From contig NW_027254954.1 of assembly GCF_042242105.1 (NCBI RefSeq), positions 372,996-436,995 of the forward strand: 64,000 bases of DNA, read 5' to 3'. The notes beneath the pieces are model-generated. The model was not told where the DNA came from. It did not search any database and saw only the letters and a program-made list of their open reading frames with translations. The position numbers were made by a program, and so were the translations under genes. The stretch comes from Pempheris klunzingeri. Taxonomy: Eukaryota; Chordata; Actinopteri; Acropomatiformes; Pempheridae. The number at the start of each line of letters is the position of its first letter. Position 1 is the first letter of the stretch. Positions 1-13,039 of this stretch are shown here, piece after piece.

Positions 1-12
1 CTCCTTCTGCAG

Positions 13-3000
13 GTTCTCCACCAGTTTTGCGTACTATGGTTTGGCGATGGACCTTCAGAAGTTTGGGGTGAGTCACCTGATTAGCATCAATGCCACATGT
101 GAGCTGACAACTTCCTGCACACCACGGTCACCTGTCTACCTGACTTCCTGCTTACATGTCTGATACCTGAGGTGCTGATCATGTCCACGGTTCAAAGCTA
201 GAATTTAGACAGGTTCCCATGGTTACAACTCTATAGTTTAAAAAACCTAATTTTATTGAAATTGGTGTGAATGCTGAACACACCATATGTTCTTCTACTG
301 ATATTTTTTGCCGCGCTTCTCCTCCCGTTCAAGGTATCAGTGTCATTCAAACTGCAAAACGTGCAGCTCAGTCGGGAATCAAGCGGAAAGACTTTTCTCA
401 TTCATAGTTTCCATAATATTCAATATTTCATTTTTGCTCGTGTGCATTCAGGGTCATGCAACCTCCTTCGTGCCATTCACCCTTTCATCATGGTAGCCTT
501 TCTCATTTTACATGAGTGTGTATGTGGCCGCGCCAGAGCGGGTGACGTCATCGCTAGAGCGGAGAGGAGCGGAAAAATCGGCTGAAACTTTTGTCTTTAA
601 CTCGCTCTGACGGCCGAACCGTTTCACCCACAGTCACAATTTATACATCAACGTAGGTAAAGTCCTTGCGGACGCAGTGATGTGGCTCAGAACACACAGA
701 AACGTACGCAGCTCCCACTACGAGCCTCGGAGCAACGGGAGTGCCGACAGACTGCCTCATTGACTGCCATGTTAACTGAGAGGGAAAAGCAGACGAAGGA
801 GGGAGAGACAAAGACTTTTCTTACCTGCTCCAGAGCTCTCATTTCACAAGATACAGACCTTAAACTACATGTACGTGTTCAGCAGACCTTCTTCTCTTTA
901 TAGCTGGGACACGTACCGTTTTGAGTAAAACCTGGATTTTCAGAGGTGTGTCAGCTCATTAGTGACTTTTGAGCCACCAGATGGCAGCAGAGCAGCGTGA
1001 CAGCAGCAGTGCAGCATGTCAGCAGCAGGGCAGCATGTCAGCAGCAGTGCAGCATGTCAGCAGCAGTGCAGCAGCAGGGCAGCATGTCAGCAGCAGGGCA
1101 GCATGTCAGCAGCAGTGCAGCATGTCAGCAGCAGGGAAGCATGTCAGCAGCAGTGCAGCAGCAGGGCAGCATGTCAGCAGCATGTCAGCAGAAGGGCAGC
1201 ATGTCAGCAGCAGTGCAGCAGCAGGGCAGCATGTCAGCAGCATGTCAGCAGCAGGGCAGCAGCAGTGCAGCATGTCAGCAGCATGTCAGCAGCAGGGCAG
1301 CATGTCAGCAGCAGTGCAGCATGTCAGCAGCAGTGCAGCAGCATGCCAGCAGTAGTGCAGCAGCATGTCAGCAGCAGAGCAGCACCATGTCAGCAGTAGT
1401 GCAGCAGCATGTCAGCAGCAGAGCAGCATGGCGTCAGCAGGGCAGCATTCACACCGCAATTCCTCCAGAAATTGCACTTTCTAGTTTCTAGTCTTTACTG
1501 CTTCAACTTTTGTATTGTATTCTGGCAAAATAATTTCCTTCGGGATTAATAAAGTTGATCTTATGTTATCTTATCTTATCTTAAGAGGAAATTATCATAG
1601 CCACCTGCCCACCTGTTTCCTGTGCGCACCTGTCTACCTGTCCACCAGTCTATCGGTCTACCTGTCAGCCCTCTCCTCTTATTGGCTGTTTTTTCCAGGT
1701 GAGTATCTACCTGATGCAGATCATCTTTGGAGCTGTCGACTTTCCCGCTAAGCTGATGGCTCTGGGTATGCTAACTTACCTGGGGAGGAGGGTCTCCCAG
1801 GCCACCTGTCTCTTCCTATCTGCCCTCATCATCTTCGCCAACATCTTCGTCCCCACAGGTAACACACAAACACAATAACTCACACACAATAGTACACAAT
1901 GACACACACACAACGCAATAATACACAATGACACATCACAACTCAGACACAGGTACCCCCCCCCACAGACATGCAGGTCGTCAGGACCATGCTGGCGTGT
2001 CTTGGCAAAGGTTTCACCTCGGCCTCCTTCACCACTGTCTACCTGTACACCGGAGAGCTCTACCCCACTGTCATCAGGTGAGTCTGTCTAGGGCTCTCTA
2101 CCTGAAAACACCTGAAACCACCCCAGAAACAGCCCAAAAGGGTTTGTAAATACTGAAACACATCTTCATGTCTGAAGTGATGACGTGATTAATGTGTGAT
2201 TAACAGACCAGGTGAGTTTACTCTGATGTAAATCTGAGTGTCATCAGCATAAAGGTTTAAGGACATGAGATCAAATAATGTGCATGTCCAAAATAACACG
2301 AGGACATTAAATACACTCGACATCCAGAATGTTCTGTTTTCATAAAGAACGTGATGAAACAGACCCCCCATGACCCCACATGGACCCACATTGACCCCAC
2401 ATGGCCCGACAGTTTCTATAATTTATATAATCATTCAGCACTTTAAAGTATAATAAATAAAGAATTCAAACCAATGATGTGAAAAACACTTGACTCAGTG
2501 TCTCCATAGTAACGACGACCTGTCGGCGTGATGTACTGATGACGTATGTGTGTGTGTTTTAGGCAGACAGGGATGGGTTTCGTCTCCACCATGGCGAGGG
2601 TCGGCAGCATGGCGGCCCCCGCTGTCCTCATCCTGGACGAGGTGACATCACTGAGACATAAACACAACCAGCTCATTATTGTTGAACTGGCTCCTCTCTC
2701 TGTAACTTTAGTGGAAATCATCGGGATGTAGTCCAGCCTCTCATCATCATCTTCGTCATCTTCATCATCTGTCCGAATCCAGCGTCTGAATCCAGTGTCT
2801 TTAAACAGACGATATTTTTATGATGTATCTCAGTCAGTTTGAATAAATATCTTCGAACACATATAGTGAAGTTAAACGTCATCACAGTGGGAGCAGCAGT
2901 GTTTTATATCATTATCAATTCATATGTACTGTGATGGTGAAGACTCCTGTCTGCCTGCCTGCATGTCTGCCGATCTGTCTGCCCGTCTCTCTGTCCGCCT

Positions 3001-3579
3001 GCCTGTCTACCAGCCTGCCTGTCTGTCTCTCTGTCTGAACAAACTCAGCGTATTGAATCCCTGTATATGCACAGACAACAATCATGCTATCTAAAGCTTA
3101 CAGTACTGATGGATTACATTTCCCAGGTACTCCCTGCTCTGCCCAGTGTGGTGTATGGGGGGTCAGCGGTGTTGGCCGGCTGCTTCGCGTGCTTTCTGCC
3201 AGAGACTCTGAACGTGCCGCTGCCTGATACCATCGAGGACGTGGAGGACAAATGGTGAGCTCACGATCAGCAGTTAGCTTCATTAGCAGAGCTAGTTTCA
3301 TCAGCAGCTTAGCTTCATTAGCATTCCCTATATCATACAGCATAGTGACGCTAATGCTAACAAGCCTCAGAGCTTGGTACACTACTGGGTATGGTTAACT
3401 TACCAGTTACTAATGAATAAATAAATATCAATGACTGAATACCGTCTGTTTGAAGGTCTGGGAGAAGCCCCACCGCGTGGGTGGGCGGGGCATCTGGCGA
3501 TGGAGGCGTGGTCTCGGCAGAAGGTGTTGCTTTAAAAGAATCGAAGGAAGCAGAAGGGACCGGACTCAACGCCCTCTGA
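13..3579 (+). CDS. Organic anion transporter, SLC22 family (OAT1/OAT3-like), 3' part only
   Basis: This is a 12-TM major-facilitator plasma-membrane transporter that exchanges organic anions. The 5' exons lie outside the window. Exons are 13-67, 1699-1858, 1969-2077, 2563-2641, 3127-3254 and 3456-3579, each with AG/GT borders and joining in frame. The translation shows the OAT signatures [51 protein letters not shown] and [16 protein letters not shown], and ends at TGA 3577-3579 after a short hydrophilic tail. It resembles mammalian SLC22A6/SLC22A8 more closely than the carnitine transporters SLC22A4/A5, but the exact fish paralogue cannot be fixed from half a protein. A poly(A) signal lies about 330 bp downstream. 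The intron between the first two visible exons holds a large CAGCAG-type minisatellite. Confidence 0.93.
969..1455 (+). repeat. CAGCAGGGCAGCATGT minisatellite in the OAT intron
   Basis: About 480 bp of interlocked units made from AGCAGCAGGGC and AGCATGTC. Unit phase is multiple-of-three for long stretches, so three frames stay open; these are not genes. The right flank drops into ordinary intron at about 1,455. Confidence 0.9.
1490..1580 (+). repeat. 3' tail of an interspersed LINE-type repeat
   Basis: It contains CCTTCGGGATTAATAAAG followed by TCTTATCTTA repeats, a 3' end commonly seen on teleost non-LTR elements. The same kind of tail recurs at 33,800-33,845. The body of the element is not visible, so the family is not assigned. 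Confidence 0.45.
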
Positions 3580-3905
3580 CCAATCAGACAGCACCAGTCA
3601 GACCAATGATGACTGGACTGAACCTCAACCAATCAGACGGCTGGAGTCATAAATGAAAAAACAAATGAACCAACGAGAATCCAACAATGAGCTGTTCCAC
3701 TGTGAAAAATTGGACAGAATTTATAACATTTAAATGTTATAAATAATAGTCCTAATAAAATTTGGTGTCTGATTATAGATTTACTGATCGACTTATTAAT
3801 CCATTGATGTAATGTAAATGGACAGAGTGTGTTTTGTCTGAAACAATGTCTTTAATAATGATTAATAATCAATAACTGATGCACAAAAGATGATTGACTG
3901 AATGA

Positions 3906-3911
3906 AATAAA
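3906..3911 (+). promoter_or_regulatory. Poly(A) signal candidate of the OAT gene
   Basis: AATAAA about 330 bp after the TGA stop, the first canonical hexamer in a plausible 3'UTR position. Confidence 0.55.
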
Positions 3912-4049
3912 CATGTGACATCACACAGCTGTCTGTCATAACTGAAGCAGGTACACCAGAGTCACATGAGCAGTGAAAACAGCAGCGGTGGTGGCTTTAA
4001 AGTATCAGGTGAGCTGAGCAGCGCTGGATGTAGAACTCTTCATCTTCAA

Positions 4050-5870
4050 CTATTCAATTTTTTCAGTTCAATTTATTTGTATAGCCCAATATCACAACAG
4101 AGTGTCTCACAGTGCTTTACAAAGTTCACTGAAATAAACAAGAAGTGTAAGCGAACAAACAATCTAATAAAGAGTCCAGCAGTCGATGAGGACAATGGAT
4201 CAGTCCGGTGGATCAGTCCGAGGCATCACCTGCCCTTTATGACCCTCCTTCTTCGGGAAGGAAAAACTCAAAAAACCCAGTGGGAAAAGAGAAACCTCCA
4301 GGAGCACCACAGTGAAGGAGAGATCCAGCTCCCAAGGACGGACAGGCTGTAGCCTTGGACAGACGCACATCCATTGGCTGATGGAGAACCACATCAGCGG
4401 GACCAGGACCAGGATCCATAGGAACCAGAGAACCACATCAGCAGAACCAGGACCAGGATCCACCGGAACCAGAGAACCACATCAGCGGGACCGGGACCAG
4501 GACCAGGACCCACAGGAACCAGAGAACCACATCAGCGGGACCGGGACCAGGATCCACAGGATCCACAGGAACCTGAGAGATGAGAAAGCACAGAAAGGCT
4601 CCGAGGAAGATAGCAAGTTAGAGGCAGACATTTGACTGACATGAGACATAACGATGGAGAGGAAGAGGAGGAGAGAGAATAGAGGAGCTCAGTGCACCAT
4701 AGGAGTCCCCCAGCAGTCTGAGCCTATAGCAGCATAACTAGGGGCTGGTCTAAGGCCTGATCCAGCCCTTAAATATAAGCCTTATCAAAAAGGAAGGTTT
4801 TTAGTCCACTCTGAAATGTAGAGAGGGTGTCTGCCCCCCTGAACCCAGACTGGAAGGAGGTTCCACAGGAGAGGAGCCTGATAGCTGAAAGCTCTGGCTC
4901 CATCACTACTTTAGAGGACTTTAGGAACCACCAGTAGGCCTGCAGTCTGGGAGCACAGTGCTCTAGTGGGGTAGTACGGTACTATGAGCTCTTTAAGATA
5001 TGATGGAGTCTGAACATTAAGAACTTTGGAGGTGAGGAGAAGGATTTTAAACTCTATTCTAGATTTTACTGGAAGCCAGTGAAGAGAAGCCAGTACAGGA
5101 GAGTTTGGGAGTTATACCAGGGAGCTTGTCTCTTTTCTTTAATTCTCTTCTTTTTTAGAGGGGCAATAGAGTCTAGTGTCATTCGCAGTGAACCTGCAGC
5201 ACTATCGACCAGATAATCAATTTGGGAGGGGCTCAGATTAACATGGGGGTCGTCCACAGCACAGGGACACACTGGCTGAAATACTGAAGGAATCACCTCC
5301 TTAAATTTGGCAACAGCACTATCAGATAAGGATCTAGTGAGGACCTCTCTGTCATATAGAGCATAGTCCTGTAGCAAGAAATCAAATGTTATCAGGTAAT
5401 GGTCTGATAAAATAGAGTTATGTGGGAAGACTGTTAACTGTTCAGTTTCAACACCATCAGCCAGAACAAGGTCAAGAGTGTGGTTAAAACAGTGGGTTGG
5501 TTCATTTACACTCTGGGAGAAGCCAATTGAGTCCAGTAGTGAGACAAAAGCAGTGCTAAGACTATCATTATCATTATCAACATGAATATTAAAGTCACCT
5601 ACTATAATCACTTTGTCCACACTGAGGACTAAGTCTGATAAAAACTCTGAAAACTCAGTTAAGAATTCAGAGTCTGGACCAGGAGGGCGGTACACTATGA
5701 CAACCAACACTGGTTTTAGAGTTTTCCAGGTTGGGTGTGAGAAACTAAGAGTAAGACTTTGAAAGGAGGTATAATTAAGTTTGGGTCTAGGTTGGACTAT
5801 TAAACTAGAGTGAGACTAGAGACTACAGTAGTAATCAGAGGAAGAGGAGGGCTGAGACGTTTATTGGTCA
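4050..5870 (-). mobile_element. L2-clade LINE, internally deleted copy
   Basis: The element reads on the minus strand. Its 3' end is at about 4,055, where the typical teleost L2 tail (TTCAATTTATTTGTATAGC on the plus strand) is found. The part at 5,710-5,100 encodes the APE-type endonuclease domain, with VYRPPGPDSEF, GDFNIHVDNDND and ILSDHYLITFD. At about 5,100 the sequence jumps from endonuclease straight into the C-terminal tail (EFKILLLTSK and PYYPTRAL blocks in minus frames), so almost the whole reverse-transcriptase domain is missing. A local minisatellite of ACCAGGACCAGGATCCAC type (4,400-4,580) lies inside the tail. Confidence 0.85.
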
Positions 5871-5906
5871 GGTGTTTTACAAGTAATTCATATGTAAATA
5901 CATATT

Positions 5907-5909
<3 letters not shown>

Positions 5910-5947
<38 letters not shown>
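5910..5947. repeat. (TA)n microsatellite
   Basis: About 19 TA units next to the 5' side of the L2 copy. Confidence 0.9.
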
Positions 5948-5948
<1 letters not shown>

Positions 5949-6004
5949 CAGCATAAATCATTTTATATAGATTCAAAATATTCAATATTTTAATCCAATT
6001 ATAC

Positions 6005-6260
6005 ATAACGGTGTTGTGGTGGTTCCAGGTTCATATCTGCAGGTTTCAGCCTTGAACCTTCCCGTGTGGAGTTCTCTCCGGTTCTCCTCCCGTCTGTGGG
6101 GAACTCTCATGTTCTCCTCCTGTCTGTGTGGGTTCTCTCCGGTTCTCCAGTGACCAGTCCATGGCGGACCCCGCCTCTAACCCAGTGTCAGCTGGGATTG
6201 GCTCCACCCCCCCCACGACCCTGAAGGATAAACGTGTAGACGACGGATGGATGAAGATTT
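6005..6260 (+). mobile_element. SINE-like interspersed repeat, degenerate
   Basis: It shares GGTGGTTCCAGGTTCATA, a block of GTGTGGAGTTCTCTCC repeats and GACCAGTCCATGGCGGAC with the better copy at 18,281-18,590. The tRNA-like head is partly lost. A tandem TTGATTGGTCAGATA repeat follows at 6,290-6,440. Confidence 0.6.
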
Positions 6261-6289
6261 CATTGTTTCATCCAGTTCATCCATCAAAC

Positions 6290-6440
6290 AGTTTTATTGA
6301 CCAGCGGCCAATTGATCAGATATTGATTGGTCAAATATTGATCAATTGGATATTGATAGGTCAAACATTGATTGGTCAGATATGAGTCAAACTGGGATCG
6401 ATTGGTCAGATATTGATTAATCTGTTATTGATTGGTCCTC
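6290..6440. repeat. TTGATTGGTCAGATA tandem repeat
   Basis: Short degenerate units of 14-17 bp just upstream of the pwwp2a CpG-rich start region. Confidence 0.7.
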
Positions 6441-6529
6441 TGGTGGTGTTGTTTCTTGTGAGGATAAACGCCCCCTGCGACCATCCAATCAGAGACGACG
6501 CTCTGCTTCATGCTATGTGAGTGACAGGG

Positions 6530-7570
6530 CCTCAGCCAATGGCACTGCGCCTGCGCAGCTGGCAGCGTTGTGGGAGGCGGGACGAGCCGCCGCTCGGCAG
6601 CACAGCGGAAGAAAATGGCGGCCGTGGCTGCAGAGCCAGGAGCTGCGGCGGTTCCGACAACAATAACGGCGGCGACGGACGACGAGGGTCCGCCAGAAAC
6701 GGGCACGGTCGGCCCGGGACTACCAGGAGCGCCACTGGACACCGACGAGCTGCGGGAGTCCGGTCCGGCTGTGGAGCTGGTCGTTCCCAGGGTGGAGGAT
6801 GGTGGGGACGGGGAGGAGCGCCGCCATGTCAGGCCGGAGCTGGAGCCCGCGGCGGGAAAGGCGCTCTCTGAGAACGCCGTTAACGAGGAACCGATTAGTA
6901 ACTTCCCCATGGAACGGATCAGCATAGACCGGTTCTCTCCCGGGCTTCCGGTGGATCCTGAAGGCGGCGGGAACGTGTCGGTGCAGGCGGCGTACCGCAG
7001 CATCCTGGCGGATCCGCAGCCCTCCGCCGTCTTCCTTCACTCCTTTCCGGCTCCCCCGCCCGTCACCGAGGCCGGCCTGTCTCTGGCGGAACCGGCGGAG
7101 CCGACCACCAACGTGACGACGAACCGGGCCGAGACTGCGGGGAGAGACAGAAGCTACACGGCTCTGGTCCAGCCGGAGCTGAGGCCTGGCCTCGTCGAGG
7201 ACGCCATGTTGGACGGTACAGCGGACCGGCTGTCGGTCCCGGACAGTCTGGACCCAGAGACGGGGTACGGTAAAAACTCCGTGGGGGCCGAAGAGCTGCC
7301 GGGCGGCGGCCTGCGGGACGCTTCCCCGCCCTGCCGGTCCCCGAAGAGGCGGCTGATGACGGAAAAACCCACCGAGGAAGGCTCCTCCCGGCCGGAGCCC
7401 GGGCCGGAGCCCGGTCTCGGCGCTCCGCCGCTCGCCTCCGTCCGGGACTTGAGTCCCGGGTCCGAGGTCCGGGTCTGCCTGGACCACGTGATCGATGACG
7501 CGCTGGTGGTGTCGTTCCGGGTGGGGGAACAGGTGTTCTCCGGGGTGCTGATGGACGTGAACAAAAGGTG
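6530..7570 (+). promoter_or_regulatory. pwwp2a: CpG-rich promoter and first exon of pwwp2a
   Basis: The density of CG dinucleotides rises sharply at about 6,530 and falls after the exon 1 donor at 7,568. This matches a CpG-island promoter overlapping the first coding exon. The transcription start is not resolved. Confidence 0.65.
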
Positions 7571-10565
7571 AGACTCAGTCAGGGATGTCACACCTGTGCG
7601 CAGGTAAAATGAGCTGAATCAGCTGAATTCTGCTGCAGTGATTAGCCAATGGACAAACATTAAGTTACTGTCTGACATTTAATGGGGATTAATCAGATTA
7701 ATCAATACTGGTTGTGGTTTACTTTCAGAATCACAGAATCAGTCAGTTCTGCACATCATTGCCTCCAGTGATCAGTTTATCTGTAAAAGGGTTTTTTTAA
7801 GTTCACGATCGATACCTGGAATCAAATGATTCATTTATTATGACCTGATTTTCTGTTCTGTTTCTGATGAATGAAACAATGACTTCTTCTTTGATCGTCA
7901 GAGGACAGATGTTTGTCCACCTTCTGTTGTTGAATTGAGATCAGTAGATGGAAGAGCTCCAGCAACGATATCAATGATGATGGATTAATTGATTGAATTT
8001 CAAAGCTTCCTGACAGCACAGATCCTCACTGACTCTCCTCAAGTCCGATACTTCACACTGCTGTCTGCGTATTTGTCTTTGTGGTGGTTTTAAATGATTT
8101 ATCATCAAATCTGATGTATTATGATTATTATTTTTGTTTTTTAAAAGGGGGGGGGGGGCATTGGCCCCTCGGTCTGTGATTCCTGTATCCTGGTCTCTGA
8201 TTGGTTCGTGGATTCTGATTGGTATATTTTAAATGTTTAAGTATATTATTCTTTGTTTGTACTGGTGCCTGGTAGTTCGCCTGTTGGGATCACTAGATTG
8301 ATCCGGGTTCTGTGGATGTGGGTCAGTCTCTGACTTTTCTCTCCTGCTGTGGCACCGGGTGGATGGAGGATGTGTGCAGTGATCAGCATAACGTCTGCTT
8401 CAACCCAAACGCCCAATCAACGTCCGATCGTTGTAAAGTTCACAGTATTTTGGCTTGAAATGCCTCTGATGTCCTTAAAGGTCACTTCTGTCTGGTTTTA
8501 CTGTCAGTCACCAAATGCTCACTGAAGCATTCGATATCAGAGCCAGCACCGTCGTATTCTGAGAGACTGCTCCTTTAACGGCAGCAGCAGGATGTTCTTA
8601 GATGAGTGAATCAACACTGTAGGGTCAGTTTGAGATCAAACGTCAGGTTCTACAGCCAGATCGCCAGTTCTTAAGGTTCTCACCGTGTCTCTGTGTGTGT
8701 GTAGGTTCGGACCCTACGGTATTCCCATTACCGTGTTTCCTCGGCGTGACGACCGGAGTCGGCCTCAGGTGTCTCAGCCGGTTGTTGACGATGAACCATC
8801 CACGAAACAGGAAGAAGTCAGCGCCGCATCCCCGCCACTGACCCCGCCTCACCCCTGGGCCTCCAAACCGCCACCGCTGTTCCAGGAGGGGGCGCCGTAC
8901 CCCCCTCCTCTGTTCATCAGGGACACCTACAACCAGGCCTTACCTCAGCCGCTGCCACGTAAGATCAAACGGCCAAAGCGGCGCTACCGCTGCGAGGAGC
9001 CCACCTCCATCATGAACGCCATCAAGCTCCGCCCCCGCCAGGTGCTCTGTGATAAGTGCAAAGGTGTGGTGGCATCAGGTGGGCACAGAGAGGCGCGGCG
9101 GGGCCCGGTGGACCTTAGGGGCGAGGAGGCGTCCCGGCGGCGACGACCAGCTGAGGGCCCCATCTCATCGGAGGTCAAACGGCTGAGGAATGATGACAAG
9201 GGAGGACGTGCCGCAGCCGATAGACGCTCATCATCAGGGATACGTGTGTCATCTTCTTCATCATCATCATCATCTGCTCGCCGGGTTCTGAGGGGCGTGG
9301 CTTCATCGTCCTCGTCATCCTCGTCTAGCCGCATGTGTCTGAAGCTGAACTCTAAGAAGGTTCTGGCCAAAGGTTCTGCTGTCGACCGCTCTAAAGCGCG
9401 GCAGGTACTCAAGAAGCTGGTGAGGAGTTCTCAGCCGCCACCGCCACCGTCGCACCGCCGGGCCAAAGACCAGAGCCAGAACCAGGAGCGCACCAAGGCC
9501 GTGACCAGGGCCGCCACCCTGCAGAACCACAACCAGAAGGTCCACTTCACCCGCCGGCTGCAGCATCTGAGCGGGGCGGCCGTCAATGCGAGCACCCACA
9601 CGCCGCTGCCGCCCAGAATGCGCCTCAAACCCCAAAGGTACCGTACCGACGACAGCCAGGCGCCTTCCTCCTCCTCCTCCTCCTCCTCCTCTTCCTCCTC
9701 CCCCCTGTCTAAACACAGTGCTCGGTCATCGCCTCCCAAACCCGCTTCAAGCCCCACGCCGAGCCCTGCCCCGCACACGGCGACGCCCCCTACCTCGGTC
9801 GCGCCCCCCTCCTGTGTAGCCAGTATTGATGTGGAGACGCAGGAGGTTAGCCCCCGTGAGGAGGTGGAGGTGGGGGCGGAGCAAGAAGGGGGAGGAGATG
9901 ATAGGCAGGTAGTGGAGCCTCCCCCCCCCCACTCCTCCTCCTGCTCTTCGTCCTCCTCCCTGGACTCCTCCCACACAGAGTACAGCTCCACAGAGACCTT
10001 TGACCTCCCCCCTCCAGGAGACCTGCCCTCCTCCTCCTCACCCCCTGTCCTCTCTCCCCCTCCCTCCTCCTCCTCCCCCATCCCCAGAACCGATGGCGAG
10101 GAGGAGATGCCGGCCGGTGGCGAGGAGGAGGGAGGTGACCTGAAGAGACGTCGCAAGTCTTCCACGTCCTCCTCCTCCTCCTCGTCTTCGTCGTCCTCCT
10201 CCGTCTTCTCCAAGCTGGTGTCAAAGTGTTCGCTCCCCGACGGCCGGACCGTGTGCGTCGGCGACATTGTCTGGGCGAAGATCTACGGCTTCCCCTGGTG
10301 GCCTGCGCGCGTGCTCGGCATAACAGTGTCGCGGCGTGGCGACACGGGGCTGGCGGTGCGGCAGGAGGCGCGTGTATCCTGGTTCGGCTCCCCCACCACC
10401 TCCTTCCTGCCGCTCACCCAGCTGTCGCCCTTCCTGGAGAGCTTCCAGTCCCGCTTCGACAGGAAGAGGAAAGGGCCATACCGCCGCGCCATCGCTGAGG
10501 CCGCCAGTGCAGCCAAACAGCTGACGCCTGAAGTACGGGCACTGCTCACGCAGTTCGAAACGTAG
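6615..10565 (+). CDS. pwwp2a: PWWP domain-containing protein 2A
   Basis: PWWP2A is a nuclear chromatin reader known to bind H2A.Z nucleosomes and methylated H3K36. Coding exons are 6615-7567 and 8705-10565 (938 codons with stop). The start at 6615 (MAAVAAE) matches the mammalian N-terminus and has a good context; an in-frame ATG at 6570 is less likely. Exon 1 ends in the conserved GSEVRVCLDHVIDDALVVSF block. Exon 2 has KPPPLFQEGAPYPPPLFIRD, PTSIMNAIKLRPRQVLCDKC and the C-terminal PWWP domain (GDIVWAKIYGFPWWPARV, PWWP at 10,293-10,304), ending LLTQFET as in other vertebrates. At about 937 residues it is longer than the roughly 755-residue human protein because of long Ser, Pro and Glu-rich tracts in the middle (about 9,230-10,200). 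PWWP2B was considered, but its N-terminus differs. Confidence 0.96.
8149..8158. repeat. Poly(G) run in the pwwp2a intron
   Basis: About 10 G in a row within the single coding-region intron; otherwise no feature is seen in this intron. Confidence 0.8.
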
Positions 10566-11639
10566 CATCAGCTACTGCTGCCAACGCCGTCCCCATGTGC
10601 CCCTCCCACTTCCGGTAGTGGGCGGGGCCTGCCCCCTCAGACTGATGTCTGTCTGTCAGAGACTGATGCAGGCGGACGATGTGGATGTTTTTGTTTCTTC
10701 TGTTCTCCCTGTTCAGAGGAGGGGGCGGAGCTTTTCAGTTACCTGTCAGTGTTCAGGGGAGTGGTGGGCGGGGCTTATCTATGCGGTCACCTGCCCTTGT
10801 CTTCAGAAAGTTCCTCAGTTCCAGGCAGGTGTCGGTCAGCAGCAGCGTTTCCAATCGCCACGCTGTCACCGTGTCATCTTCATTCGGTCAGGCTGAGGGT
10901 CACGTTACATTTACCACCTGTTAACAAACAGCCCTGATGCTGTCGTGGTGATGTCATCAGATGTGTGCCGTACCGTTACGAACTGGACGTTTGATTTACC
11001 TGGTGGGGACACTCCCATTGGAGACGCTGTCTCGGAGCAGTATGGGTAATGTAGTCTCGTGTTTCTATACTGCCTTGAAAATTCAGCCATGTGATTTGCT
11101 GACTCAGTGACATAATGATGTCACACATTCTTATCAATAATATACACACACAATAAGTATGAACCAATAGATAATCAGTTTAAAAAAACATGGGTCATTA
11201 ATGGGAGCTAAGCTAACCATTGCTAGGGTTAGGGTTACTGGACATGTTCTGATTAGACCCCACTGAGCATTTGGTTCTGACATGTTCGTCACTCATCTGT
11301 CTGGCGGTGGGAAACGCTGTGATGTGCTGACATGTGACTTCCTGTTTTGGTTCTCTTCTTCGGTTCCTCCGCGCTCTTATCACAAAGATAAAAACAAAAC
11401 TGTGAAATGCAAAGTGTTGTCCAAACTGAGGCCAGGGGTCCCAAACAGGTGCAGAACAAGTCATGGTGGGTTTTAGTTCAATCGTGATCATGTGAGAACC
11501 GATTCAACATTCAAACGTAATGAGAAATGATCTCTGATGGGTCAAATACTGAACTCCCACAGTCCAGCAGGATCACAGTACAGAAACCTCAAGACCCTGT
11601 AGCCCAGGATAGAATCACGTGCCTTTAGATCAGGTTCTC

Positions 11640-11910
11640 TTAGTCCAGGCTGGAGTCAGGTCCAGGTAGCCCAGTATTAGATCAGGTTCTTGTGGTCCTT
11701 GGTGAGGTCGGGTCCCCGTAGTCCTGTAGTAGATCAGGTTCTCTTGGTCCTGGGTGAGGTCAGGTCCCCGTAGTCCTGTAGTAGATCAGGTTCTCTTGGT
11801 CCTGGGTGAGGTCAGGTCCCCGTGTTCCTGTAGTAGATCAGGTTCTCTTGGTCCTGGGTGGGTACAGGTCCCCATAGTCCTGTAGAAGATCAGGTCTTTT
11901 AAGTCCAGGA
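11640..11910. repeat. 52-bp minisatellite
   Basis: Units begin TAGTCCTGTAGTAGATCAGG at 11,719, 11,771 and 11,823 (exact 52-bp period), with weaker units on each side. Confidence 0.88.
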
Positions 11911-13039
11911 TTGGATCTCTGATTATACATGTGTTATTGAAGGTTCAGGTTTTTGAGTTGTGGGTACACTGGTGGCTTTCTTTGATCAGACACTCATTGA
12001 TCAGTGATCATACCTATTGATCAGGTTGTCATTGATTAGAGAGAACTGTGCTGCTGCTGAGTTTGATGTTTTCTGTGTTTGAGACCCTGGAGCCTCAGTT
12101 TGTCAGCATGAGATGGACAGGTGAGACGCACTGATTGTTTAGACGGGAAGCTTCTCGGCTCTCACGCTGACGATGGTGACGATGATGATGGTGAGGAAGG
12201 TGGATTTTCCCTCTCTGTGCAGCTCCTCTGTCAGACTCTTTTACCGTCTGTTTGCAGATCAGAGATCTGAGCTCAAATCTGTTGGACAATAAAACCAGAG
12301 AATCCGTCTGAGTCGACCTGTGTACGTGTTCTTTTTCTCATGTTTTAAATCTATTAAAAAAACTGTCAAACTGCTCTTTGAATCGTCATCATTTAAACTC
12401 TCACTCTTCTTCTGTGGTGATTTTAGCGTAGGAGTCACGGTCGTGCCTGGCTCAGCGGCTCCCCGGCTGCAGACATCATGGTCAGATTTTCTCACCTGCA
12501 AACAGATGTTTGGTAAACGGGTCCCCAGCTGTTTTTACCAAATGTTAGCAACAGTTAAGCCACGTCTGTAGGTCAGCACTGTTCAGAACTCTACTGGGAT
12601 TTCTAACCATTTTTGGATAAGACTTAATAAACCAAATAGTCGATGTCCATTGGTTTCAACGTGAGGTTACAGGAGTTGTTGCTGATTTTGGGTAAAAACA
12701 TCTGAGATTACCAGAGTGGGAAAATACCAGCAGGTACCAACTAAATTCTGGAATATGCAGTGAGGTACAGGGTAAATGCTGTTGATGATCAGCAGGTTTT
12801 GGGTAAATTGATAAAGGTGATGGTGTGAAACATACAGCAACAGAACCAGATATATGCGTGTTTGTATTCCAGTATGTGATCATATGATCCGTCTGTATGA
12901 GGTCACTGCTGGTCTGAGACCAGTTCGTCTTACCCAGAGGTTCATATTGATCCTTTGTCTGTTGATCACATGGCCGCCCTGCTGATGTGATCCTTCATCA
13001 TTATATTGTGACATCACAGATAGCATCATGACATCACTG

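Noticed and set aside
969..1491. Three overlapping plus-strand ORFs rich in Ser, Ala and Gln
   Set aside because: They are three frames of one CAGCAG-type minisatellite lying in an intron.
9431..10267. 278-codon minus-strand ORF opposite pwwp2a
   Set aside because: Shadow frame of low-complexity Ser/Pro/Glu codons in exon 2; no independent motif.
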